Source: Treponema sp. (GTDB lineage Bacteria > Spirochaetota > Spirochaetia > Treponematales > Breznakiellaceae). From it: a stretch of DNA of 10,518 bases. Every line of letters begins with the position of its first letter. Positions within the stretch are counted from its first letter, which is position 1. The position numbers were made by a program, and so were the translations under genes. The notes below the pieces were generated by a model. That model saw only the letters and a program-made list of their open reading frames with translations, was not told the DNA's origin and did not search any database. Below are positions 1 through 6,828 of the stretch, in pieces. The stretch covers positions 1-10,518 of the forward strand of contig JAISYA010000135.1 of the NCBI GenBank assembly GCA_031270205.1. The letters run 5' to 3'.

Positions 1-60
1 AATAAAGATTGCTGTATGGGGAGCATTGCACAGGCGCGGTTTTTCCGGTAGAATAGGAAC

Positions 61-1050
61 ATGGCCGACAAGAGCTTTACCGTTCTGGATCTAATCGACA
101 TTGATCTCAAGGAACACAATTCCCTTAATCTTCACTGTATCGGCGGGCGGAAGGGCCTGACCAGGGAGATCAACATTCCGGACCTGAACCGGCCCATGGG
201 AGCCATCATGGGCTTTTACGAGGATTTTGCCTATTCGCGAATCCAGCTTATCGGGCGGGGGGAGGCTTCCTTTCTCCGCCGGCTTGAGCGGGAGGGGGAA
301 ACCGAGACCATCAGGAAAATGTTCAGTTATCCCATTCCCTGCTGTATTTTTACCCATAACCTGCTCCCGCACAAAGATTTTTATGATATTGCCGAAGCGT
401 CCCAGTGCCCCTTGCTGCAAACGGACCTGGGAACAGCGGATTTTACCGAACGCCTTATGCGGATTCTTTCCGAGATTTTCGCGCCAAGGCAGAGTATCCA
501 CGGTGTGCTGGTGGAGGTTTTCGGCCTGGGGATTTTGATTCTGGGGGATTCGGGGGTGGGAAAGAGCGAGACCGCCCTGGAACTTATTCACCGCGGGCAC
601 CGCCTCGTGGCGGATGACGTGGTGGATATCCACTGCGTGAACGGCAATATTTTGATGGGCGCCGGGGCGAACAAGATCATCGGGCATCACATGGAAATAC
701 GCGGGCTGGGGATTATCAACATTACCCACATGTTCGGAGTCAGGGCCATCAGGGAGCGGAAGGAGATTCAACTGGTGGTGGTGCTGGAAGAATGGGATTC
801 TTCCAAGAGTTACGACCGCCTGGGTACCGAGGACAAGGTGATGAAGGTGCTGGGGGTGAGTATTCCCAAGCTGGAAATACCGGTCAAGCCCGGACGGAAT
901 GTTCCCATCATTATCGAAACCGCGGCGATGAACGAGCGGCTCAAGTCCATGGGTTACAACTCGGCCAGGGAATTCAACAAAAATATTCTTAAATGGATCG
1001 AAAGCGATACTGCCCGCTCGGTGTTCTTCGGCCATGACGATGTTATTTGA
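61..1050 (+). CDS. hprK: HPr kinase/phosphorylase
   Basis: Bifunctional cytosolic enzyme that phosphorylates HPr on Ser46 with ATP or PPi and also removes that phosphate, acting as a carbon and energy sensor. The 329-residue length is typical. The N-terminal domain covers about residues 1-135. The kinase domain has the conserved His147 in the IHGVLVEVFG segment, the Walker A loop GDSGVGKS at 162-169, VADD at 183-186, the family signature EIRGLGIINI at 212-221, and the C-terminal KPGRNVPIIIETAAMN stretch. The ATG at 61 places the expected TVLDLI start near the N-terminus. Its ribosome site is weak (AGGA only 2 nt upstream), so upstream co-transcription or a poor leader is possible. The substrate gene ptsH follows after 22 bp. 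The identification is secure from several signatures and from the adjacent substrate gene. Confidence 0.97.
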   Translation: MADKSFTVLDLIDIDLKEHNSLNLHCIGGRKGLTREINIPDLNRPMGAIMGFYEDFAYSRIQLIGRGEASFLRRLEREGETETIRKMFSYPIPCCIFTHNLLPHKDFYDIAEASQCPLLQTDLGTADFTERLMRILSEIFAPRQSIHGVLVEVFGLGILILGDSGVGKSETALELIHRGHRLVADDVVDIHCVNGNILMGAGANKIIGHHMEIRGLGIINITHMFGVRAIRERKEIQLVVVLEEWDSSKSYDRLGTEDKVMKVLGVSIPKLEIPVKPGRNVPIIIETAAMNERLKSMGYNSAREFNKNILKWIESDTARSVFFGHDDVI

Positions 1051-1061
1051 AGGAGTATTTT

Positions 1062-1070
1062 AAGGAAGGA
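1062..1070 (+). promoter_or_regulatory. strong Shine-Dalgarno site for ptsH
   Basis: A purine-rich AAGGAAGGA stretch ends 2 nt before the ptsH ATG; its first AAGGA lies 6 nt away. It is the best ribosome-binding site in the operon, in keeping with HPr usually being abundant. It fixes the ptsH start at 1073. Confidence 0.7.
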
Positions 1071-1072
1071 GT

Positions 1073-1339
1073 ATGATAGAAAAAATCGTTACCATTCAAA
1101 ACAGGGCCGGTATTCACGCGCGTCCGGCGGCTCTGCTGGTTCAGGCTACCAAGGATTTTAAGTGCACTATTTTTTTTGAAAAAGACAATGACCGGATCAA
1201 CGCGAAATCCATCATGGGCGTTATTACCCTGGGGGCCACATACGGGGCGGAGATAAAAATCATCGCCGAAGGAGATGATGAAGAAGCGGCGGTAAACGCC
1301 CTGGTCCAGCTTTTTGAATCCAAATTTGAGGAAGAATGA
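1073..1339 (+). CDS. ptsH: Phosphocarrier protein HPr
   Basis: Small cytosolic phosphocarrier of the phosphotransferase system, 88 residues as usual for the family. His15 lies in the AGIHARPA active-site motif (residues 12-19) and would receive phosphate from enzyme I. Ser46 lies in NAKSIMGV (43-50) and is the expected HprK target, so both phosphorylation sites are intact. The upstream neighbour is hprK. The downstream sensor kinase overlaps by 4 nt (ATGA). No enzyme I or sugar permease is present here. Spirochetes such as T. pallidum are known to carry a permease-poor PTS, so a mainly regulatory role is plausible but inferred. A run of eight T lies at 1170-1177 in codons 33-35. Confidence 0.98.
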   Translation: MIEKIVTIQNRAGIHARPAALLVQATKDFKCTIFFEKDNDRINAKSIMGVITLGATYGAEIKIIAEGDDEEAAVNALVQLFESKFEEE

Positions 1340-3114
1340 AAAAAAGCAAAACCCGTCCGAAATATTCGATTATTACCAATGTCCGTATTCTGATATTGAT
1401 CTACGCGCTGCTTTGCGTTATAACGGTTCTTTTTTCCCGGAACTTTTTCTCGAATATTCTCCGCGACGGGCAGATGCCTGACCGGCTTAACCTGATTGTA
1501 TTCTTCACCATTCCCGGGGCGCTGCTGGTTTTTTTGGGCGCTTCCCTTGCCGGCCTTGTCGCCGATATTATCGCCCGCCGTCCGGGGAGTAAATTCAAGG
1601 CGCGGCTTTTGGCGTACTTTATCGTCATTGCGCTGTTCGCCGCCCTGCCGGTGACTTTCATTACCGGGCTTTCCGCCGTGGAGGTTGTCCGCTTCTGGCG
1701 CGGTGTTGACGGCGCAGCCGCTATCGCCGCAGGCCGGAATTTCGCGGTGGATAATTACGCTTTTAATGTCGAGCGCTTTGACAACATTCTAAAAGAAACC
1801 AACTTTTCCCGCCTGCCCCCAGGAGGATCGCTTCCCGCAGGGATTGCGGCGGTGCAGGAATTTGAATCCGCAAACGGAGGCTGGAAGGAAACTGCCTTTA
1901 GCGGCGGGGAAAACAGCCGCCTCCCATTGCCGCCTGCCACGGAACAGGGCTATGTGTTTCGGGAACTTCCCCGCGATTCGGGATTAGTCCGTTATGTGCA
2001 AACGATTGACGGAAACCGCCTCCGGCTGATAAGTTACGCGCTGGGTGAGGATTTTGATCTGGGACTGGCCGCCATTGAAAACCAGGGCGCGCAGTTTGAG
2101 GTTATCGATTCTTTGTGGGGCAATCTGCGGCCGTTGATCCTTTTTTACTGTATCGTGTTTTTCTTTCCCACCCTGCTCATGACGGTGATCATCGCCATTT
2201 CATTTACCAGGCGGGTAACCCACCCCATTGTGGAACTGACCGACGCGACCCGCCGCGTGGCGGAAGGGGATTTTTCCATTCAGATTCTGGCCCGCCGGGG
2301 GGATGAGCTGGGCCTCTTAATCCGTTCTTTTAACGCCATGGTGCAGGACCTGGAAAAATCCCGTTCGGCCCTGGTAAAGGCGGAAAAAATATCGATATGG
2401 CAGAATATGGCCCAGCAGCTTGCCCACGAGATCAAAAACCCCCTGACTCCGATCAAACTCTCCGCCGAGCGGACCCTGCGCAGATGGCGAAACGAGCCGG
2501 AACGGATCGGCGAAATTCTTGAAAACTCCATGATGGCGATTATCCAGGAGACTGAGGGGCTTTCCACGCTGCTCACCGAATTCAGGACGCTTTCCAGGCC
2601 GATGGAGCCTTCCCGCTCCTGGACCGCTCTGCGGGAAACCGTGGGGGAAATCATCGGCCTCTACCGCAGTTCCTACCCTGAGGTGCGCTTTGACATTGAA
2701 CACGTGGCGGACAATATGGCGGTCAAAATCGACAAAAACCGCCTGTCCCAGGTCTTGACGAACCTCGTCATCAACGCCATTGACGCCATGAACGGCAAAG
2801 GCGCTATCGAAATCCGCTCGGACCTTGTCAAGAAGCGGGAGATACGCTATTGTAGACTCAGCATTAAGGATACCGGTAAGGGGATTGGCAAACAGGAAGG
2901 TCCGCTCGTTTTTACCCCCTATTTTACTACCAAAGAGTCCGGTACCGGTCTTGGGCTTCCGATAGTCGAACGGATTGTGAATGATCACGGAGGCGCCATC
3001 TGGTTTAATTCGGCGGAAGGTATGGGAACTACTTTTTTTATCGATTTACTTGTTAACGAGCAGGAATTCAGCGCGGAAGGATCGCCTGCCGTGGCTGATG
3101 CGGAGAGGGCATAA
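1336..3114 (+). CDS. NtrY-like membrane sensor histidine kinase
   Basis: Inner-membrane sensor kinase of 592 residues, expected to phosphorylate the response regulator encoded next. Three hydrophobic segments lie near residues 17-34, 52-75 and 91-112. A putative extracytoplasmic region follows (about 115-262), then a fourth membrane segment at about 264-290 and a HAMP linker at about 291-345. The dimerisation domain has the H-box LAHEIKNPLTPIKLS with phosphoacceptor His364. The ATPase domain shows Asn480 in LVINAIDAM, DTGKGIG at 512-518, FTPYFTTK, and GTGLGLP from 536. The H-box and the three-plus-one membrane layout are typical of NtrY. NtrY proteins usually have a PAS domain between HAMP and H-box; here there is almost no room for one and the protein is shorter. 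It overlaps ptsH by 4 nt and the next gene by 1 nt. The signal sensed is unknown. Confidence 0.92.
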   Translation: MKKSKTRPKYSIITNVRILILIYALLCVITVLFSRNFFSNILRDGQMPDRLNLIVFFTIPGALLVFLGASLAGLVADIIARRPGSKFKARLLAYFIVIALFAALPVTFITGLSAVEVVRFWRGVDGAAAIAAGRNFAVDNYAFNVERFDNILKETNFSRLPPGGSLPAGIAAVQEFESANGGWKETAFSGGENSRLPLPPATEQGYVFRELPRDSGLVRYVQTIDGNRLRLISYALGEDFDLGLAAIENQGAQFEVIDSLWGNLRPLILFYCIVFFFPTLLMTVIIAISFTRRVTHPIVELTDATRRVAEGDFSIQILARRGDELGLLIRSFNAMVQDLEKSRSALVKAEKISIWQNMAQQLAHEIKNPLTPIKLSAERTLRRWRNEPERIGEILENSMMAIIQETEGLSTLLTEFRTLSRPMEPSRSWTALRETVGEIIGLYRSSYPEVRFDIEHVADNMAVKIDKNRLSQVLTNLVINAIDAMNGKGAIEIRSDLVKKREIRYCRLSIKDTGKGIGKQEGPLVFTPYFTTKESGTGLGLPIVERIVNDHGGAIWFNSAEGMGTTFFIDLLVNEQEFSAEGSPAVADAERA

Positions 3115-4508
3115 TGGTTGCAATTCTCATCATTGATGATGAAGCGGGAATCCGGATGACTCTTGCCTCGATACTTGAAGATGAAAACTACCGGGTCTTT
3201 ACCGCCGAGGATGCCATTGTGGGCCTTGAATTGCTGGAAAAAGAACGGATCGATTTGGTATTTCTCGACGTGCTTCTGCCGAGGATGGGGGGGATGGAGG
3301 CGCTTGAACAAATCTGCCGGGACTGGCCCGATGTGGAAACGGTGATGATCTCCGGCCACGCCAATGTTGACATGGCGGTACGGGCGGTCAAACTGGGGGC
3401 CTTCGATTTTCTGGAGAAACCCCTCTCCCTTGACAAGATACTCACCGTGTGCCGCAACGCCCTTGCCATGGGCAGGCTCCGCAAGGAAAACCAGTACCTG
3501 AAAAAAAGCAATTTCCTCGTTCAGGATGATATTCTGGGGGCCAGCGCCGGCATAACGGCAGTGCGGGAACTGGCAAAACAGGCCGCGGCAAGCGACGCCC
3601 GGGTTCTGATAACCGGGGAAAACGGCTCCGGAAAAGAAATAGTGGCCCGCGCCATTCACCTGGGATCCCCCCGCGCTGACGGCCCTTTTGTGGAAGTGAA
3701 CTGCGCCGCCATACCGGATACCCTCATCGAAAGCGAACTCTTCGGCCACGAAAAAGGGGCCTTTACCGACGCGATTACCAGCCGCAAGGGCCGTTTTGAG
3801 ACAGCCGGCGGCGGCACGCTCTTCCTTGACGAAATCGGCGATATGAGCCTTTCGGCCCAGGCAAAGGTGCTGCGGGCCATTCAGGAGCAGAAAGTCGAGC
3901 GCCTGGGCGGGGAAAAAACCATCGAAACCGATGTCCGCATTGTGTCGGCGACCAATCAGGACCTGGGAAAAGCCTGTGCGGAAGGCCGCTTCAGGCAGGA
4001 TCTGTTTTTCAGGCTGAATGTTATTCCCATCCATATTCCCCCCTTAAGGGAACGTTCCGAAGACATTCCCCTGCTGCTCTACCATTTTCTGAAAAACTTT
4101 GGCGCCGAAAAGATTGAACTGGAAGAAGACGCCCTGCAATTTCTCTCTTCCTACAATTGGCCGGGGAATGTCCGCGAACTGAGAAATCTTGCCGAGCGTA
4201 TAGCGGTGATGTACCGGGAAGGGCGCCTGGGCGGCGACGCCCTGGTGAATTTGATGCGGAAAACTCCCGCGGGCCAGAACGGGATTGCCGGAAGAAAAGA
4301 TACGGTTTCCCTCCCCGCGGATATTCTGGAGCGGAATTTTAACGATGCCAAAGAAAATTTTGAAAAGCATTATTTGGAGTTCCATCTTGCCAGAAACAGT
4401 GGTATAATATCCAAGGCTGCGGAGGCTATTGGTATTTATCCGAGTAACCTGCACGCCAAACTAAAAAAGCACAATATCAACATACCTACTAAAAAGGAAG
4501 AACGATGA
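3114..4508 (+). CDS. Sigma-54-dependent response regulator, NtrC/NtrX family
   Basis: Cytosolic transcription activator of 464 residues with the full three-domain layout. The receiver domain (1-120) has acidic residues D8, D9, E10, phosphoacceptor Asp52 in LVFLDVLLP, and the Lys of FLEKP. The AAA+ domain (about 140-370) has Walker A GENGSGKE at 168-175, the sigma-54 contact loop GAFTDA at 215-220, Walker B LFLDE at 236-240, a QDLFFRLN arginine-finger region and the WPGNVRELRN sensor II region. The Fis-type helix-turn-helix is near 420-455 (SKAAEAIGIYPSNLHAKLKK). The canonical loop is GAFTGA, so Asp219 replaces the second Gly; this variant also occurs in other family members. The TAATG overlap with the kinase gene supports a cognate pair. 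Spirochetes including T. pallidum carry sigma-54. Target genes cannot be read from this window. Confidence 0.95.
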   Translation: MVAILIIDDEAGIRMTLASILEDENYRVFTAEDAIVGLELLEKERIDLVFLDVLLPRMGGMEALEQICRDWPDVETVMISGHANVDMAVRAVKLGAFDFLEKPLSLDKILTVCRNALAMGRLRKENQYLKKSNFLVQDDILGASAGITAVRELAKQAAASDARVLITGENGSGKEIVARAIHLGSPRADGPFVEVNCAAIPDTLIESELFGHEKGAFTDAITSRKGRFETAGGGTLFLDEIGDMSLSAQAKVLRAIQEQKVERLGGEKTIETDVRIVSATNQDLGKACAEGRFRQDLFFRLNVIPIHIPPLRERSEDIPLLLYHFLKNFGAEKIELEEDALQFLSSYNWPGNVRELRNLAERIAVMYREGRLGGDALVNLMRKTPAGQNGIAGRKDTVSLPADILERNFNDAKENFEKHYLEFHLARNSGIISKAAEAIGIYPSNLHAKLKKHNINIPTKKEER

Positions 4509-5113
4509 AAGGGCTGACGGAACGCCAAACTAAAGTATTATCCTTCATCGCGGAACACATCAACACTCATTTATACCCTCCCTCCATTCGGGAGATAGCG
4601 GAGCACTTTTCCATTTCTGTGAAAGGGGCGCATGATCACGTAACGGCTCTCAAGAAAAAAGGATACCTCAGGCAAAATGACAAGCGGTCCCGCACCATGG
4701 AACTTGTGCGGGACAATGAGGAAGAGGGCGTAGCGCATCTTATGGAGATTCCCGTTTTGGGAACCGTTGCCGCGGGCTATCCCATTCTGTCCGAAGAAAA
4801 CCGGGACGGCGCCATTACCCTGCACCAGTCCATGCTCAAAAAAAACAAGCAATATTTTGCCCTGAAAGTCCGGGGGGATTCCATGTCCGGCATCGGTGTC
4901 ATGGACGGGGACATGGCGATTATCGAAAAGCAAAACACTATCCGCAACGGCGAGATTGCCGTGGCCGTGGTAGACGACGCGGTAACGCTGAAACGGTTTT
5001 TCAGGGAAAGCAGCAGAATAAAGCTGCAGGCGGAAAATCCCGCGTATAAACCCATTTACTGCCAGGACGTGCGGATTTTGGGCCGCCTCTCCCGAATCAT
5101 CCGTTTTTATTAA
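4505..5113 (+). CDS. lexA: LexA-type SOS repressor
   Basis: Transcription repressor that cleaves itself when stimulated by RecA filaments after DNA damage. The 202-residue length is normal. The N-terminal winged helix (about 1-66) starts with LTERQTKVLSFI and has the recognition region SIREIAEHFSISVKGAHDHV. The cleavage site is Ala90-Gly91 in TVAAGYPI. The serine protease-like domain has catalytic Ser126 in VRGDSMSG and Lys163 in AVTLKRFF. Their 37-residue spacing equals that of E. coli LexA (Ser119, Lys156). The start overlaps the preceding activator gene by 4 nt, with GGAAG at 4496-4500. Expression would therefore follow the operon promoter, and no separate lexA promoter or self-operator is apparent directly upstream. 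UmuD-like proteins are excluded by the intact DNA-binding domain. Confidence 0.96.
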   Translation: MKGLTERQTKVLSFIAEHINTHLYPPSIREIAEHFSISVKGAHDHVTALKKKGYLRQNDKRSRTMELVRDNEEEGVAHLMEIPVLGTVAAGYPILSEENRDGAITLHQSMLKKNKQYFALKVRGDSMSGIGVMDGDMAIIEKQNTIRNGEIAVAVVDDAVTLKRFFRESSRIKLQAENPAYKPIYCQDVRILGRLSRIIRFY

Positions 5114-5115
5114 CA

Positions 5116-6117
5116 ATGGCCGCGGGCAGGCAATTTTCCGGCACGAAAAAATCCGGCGCTCATTCCCCCGGCGCTTATATCTTTCTCGGTCCCGAACTGG
5201 GCAAAAAACAGGACGATATTGACGCAATCAGAAAAAAAATCGCGGGAGCGGAGGAGACCGTTTTCTACGCGGGGGAAACGCCGGTAAACCGGATGGCGGC
5301 GGCCATTCAAAATCACAGCCTCTTTTCGGAGTCACGGCTTTTTCTGATAAAAAACGCCGATCAGATCACCAAAAAAAATGAAATCGATCTGCTCGCTTCC
5401 TGCATGGAAAACCTCGAAAAGGACACTACGCTGATCCTTGTCTCCGGGGAAACGAAACTCGCCGCGGGTCTTGACAGCGCGGTCCCACGGGAAAACAGGC
5501 GGGTTTTCTACGAGCTTTTTGAAAGTGAAAAATCCGAATGGCTGCGCTCTTTTTTCCTGCGGGAAGGGTTCAAAATTGATTCTGAGGGTATCGAAACGAT
5601 TCTTGAGCTGGTGGAAAACAACACCGACGCGCTCAGGCGGGAATGTTCCCGGCTCATGCTCTTCCTTTCAAAAGACCGTCCGGTCCAGGCGAATGATGTG
5701 GAGAAGTGGCTTTCCCACAGCAGGGAGGAGTCGGCCTTTACCCTTTTTTCGCGGATCGCGTCGGGGGATATTTCCAGGTCCCTTGAATCCCTGCACACTC
5801 TCCTCGCGGCAAAAGAAACCGCCCAGGGTATTCTTGCGGTACTCGCGTGGTGCTTCAGAAAACTCCGCGACTATCTTGCCCTTTTGGAAAGAGGGGGAGC
5901 GGACAATTTTGAACTCAGGAAAATAGGGCTTGCCGCGCCCAGGGCCAGGGACGATTACGCCGCCGCAGCCCGTACGTTTGGCGCCAATGGGGCCGACGCC
6001 TGCCTTGCGCTCACTGCGGAATACGACATCCTCATTCGCTCCTCAGGAACGGCCCTTGTGGAAATATTGATGGACGCCTATCTCGTTAAATTATTCAAAA
6101 ACGGCGCGGCCGGATGA
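5116..6117 (+). CDS. holA: DNA polymerase III delta subunit
   Basis: Clamp-loader subunit that opens the beta sliding clamp during chromosome replication. The 333-residue length matches the family. YIFLGPELGKKQDDIDAIRKKI near residue 21 matches the first strand and helix of domain I (usually YLLYGEE...). SLFSESRLFLIKNAD and TTLILVSG also fit the family's domain I. The middle part has the helical segment NTDALRRECSRLMLF, and ESAFTLFSRIASGD resembles the usual delta FxLxDAI-type region. The C-terminal domain is helical. There is no Walker motif, as expected for delta. The ATG lies 2 bp after the lexA stop with no visible Shine-Dalgarno site, so coupling to lexA translation is likely. The first 20 residues look unconserved. 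A highly divergent family makes the call slightly less certain than its neighbours. Confidence 0.88.
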   Translation: MAAGRQFSGTKKSGAHSPGAYIFLGPELGKKQDDIDAIRKKIAGAEETVFYAGETPVNRMAAAIQNHSLFSESRLFLIKNADQITKKNEIDLLASCMENLEKDTTLILVSGETKLAAGLDSAVPRENRRVFYELFESEKSEWLRSFFLREGFKIDSEGIETILELVENNTDALRRECSRLMLFLSKDRPVQANDVEKWLSHSREESAFTLFSRIASGDISRSLESLHTLLAAKETAQGILAVLAWCFRKLRDYLALLERGGADNFELRKIGLAAPRARDDYAAAARTFGANGADACLALTAEYDILIRSSGTALVEILMDAYLVKLFKNGAAG

Positions 6118-6680
6118 TCGCCCTGCTGTTAATCGCGCTGGGGCTTTCCATGGACGCCTTCGCGGTCTCGGTCAGTTCCGGAATCGTCATTCAGGATATT
6201 CGGTTCTTTCACGCCCTCAGGGCGAGTTTTTTCTTCGGCCTGTTTCAGTTTCTCATGCCGCTGGCCGGCTGGTATCTGGGCAGCGCCTTCGCGTCTTACA
6301 TCGAAGCCGTTGACCACTGGATCGCCTTTGGGCTGCTGGGTTTTATCGGCGGAAAAATGATCGTTGAGGCGCTGCGCCGCCGTAAAGACCCGCCCGGCCA
6401 GGCCGTATCCGGCGACATCCGCGGCATGAAAACCCTTCTTGCCCTCTCGGTGGCGACCAGTATCGACGCGCTTGCAGCGGGCGTTTCCTTAAGCATCATG
6501 GGCCACGGCGTCTGGGGAAGCGCGGCCGTCATCGGCGGCGTTACCTTTCTGATCTGCCTCTGTGGGTTTGAGTTTGGCCGCCGAGTCGGAGTGATGCTGG
6601 AAAAGTGGGCGCAACTGGCGGGAGGGCTTATCCTAATCGCTATCGGCGTAAGGATACTGGCGGTGCATTTGGGGGGATAG
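6114..6680 (+). CDS. mntP: Putative manganese efflux pump MntP
   Basis: Small polytopic inner-membrane protein of the MntP (formerly DUF204/YebN) family, 188 residues, predicted to export Mn2+. The two halves carry the paired family motifs: LGLSMDAFAVSVSSG with Asp14 and SVATSIDALAAGVSLS with Asp118, the membrane-buried acidic residues expected to bind the ion. About six hydrophobic segments can be read, at roughly 1-22, 33-56, 67-87, 107-127, 131-153 and 165-186, with a basic loop (LRRRKDPPG) between the halves. The start overlaps holA by 4 nt (ATGA), making it the last gene of the operon. In many bacteria mntP sits behind a yybP-ykoY manganese riboswitch; here no leader exists, so such control would have to lie elsewhere. 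Confidence 0.94.
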   Translation: MIALLLIALGLSMDAFAVSVSSGIVIQDIRFFHALRASFFFGLFQFLMPLAGWYLGSAFASYIEAVDHWIAFGLLGFIGGKMIVEALRRRKDPPGQAVSGDIRGMKTLLALSVATSIDALAAGVSLSIMGHGVWGSAAVIGGVTFLICLCGFEFGRRVGVMLEKWAQLAGGLILIAIGVRILAVHLGG

Positions 6681-6688
6681 CCGCTTTT

Positions 6689-6722
6689 CCCCCGGAGCGC
6701 CCCGCATCACCAGATCCGGGGG
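6689..6722. other. inverted repeat after mntP
   Basis: A perfect 8-bp inverted repeat, CCCCCGGA at 6689-6696 and TCCGGGGG at 6715-6722, flanks an 18-nt loop. It starts 8 nt after the mntP stop. No T-tract follows on either strand, so it is not a standard intrinsic terminator. It could stabilise the operon 3' end or be incidental. Confidence 0.4.
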
Positions 6723-6769
6723 TGAAACCTTCGGGCGGCTTGATTTGTCCCCCGATTGCTCTATCACAT

Positions 6770-6809
6770 AAAAAACACTCTCAAGAGCGTATGCCTTCGC
6801 ATCGTTTTT
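6770..6809. terminator. convergent intrinsic terminator region between mntP and dus
   Basis: Two small adjacent hairpins with outward T-tracts lie between convergent genes. Reading +, a 6-bp bulged stem at 6788-6804 (CGtATGC/GCATCG with loop CTTC) is followed by TTTTT at 6805-6809. Reading -, a 5-bp stem with one G-T pair (6789-6785 with 6780-6776, loop TTGA) is followed by TTTTTT at 6775-6770. AAAAAC at 6771-6776 and GTTTTT at 6804-6809 also form outer arms. The stems are short, so efficiency is uncertain. Confidence 0.5.
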
Positions 6810-6828
6810 GAATATGCCGCCGGCAGCT

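Noticed and set aside
17..30. Sigma-54 (-24/-12) promoter before hprK
   Set aside because: GG at 18-19 and GC at 28-29 resemble the elements, but their spacing is two bases shorter than the fixed spacing needed.
1..51. C-terminus of an upstream gene
   Set aside because: Two + frames are open at the left edge (one ending at 49-51, another running into hprK), but the fragments are too short to recognise, so no call was made.
26..54. Sigma-70 promoter TTGCAC - 17 nt - TAGAAT before hprK
   Set aside because: The -35 matches only three of six positions, and initiation would fall on the hprK ATG, giving a leaderless message; the true promoter may lie upstream of the window.
91..1035. Long - strand open frame opposite hprK
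   Set aside because: The + strand reading contains all HprK signatures; the antisense frame has no recognisable motif.
2985..4034. Long - strand open frame opposite the NtrC-family gene
   Set aside because: It is antisense to a gene with full family motifs, shows no recognisable domain, and is explained by GC-biased codon use on the other strand.
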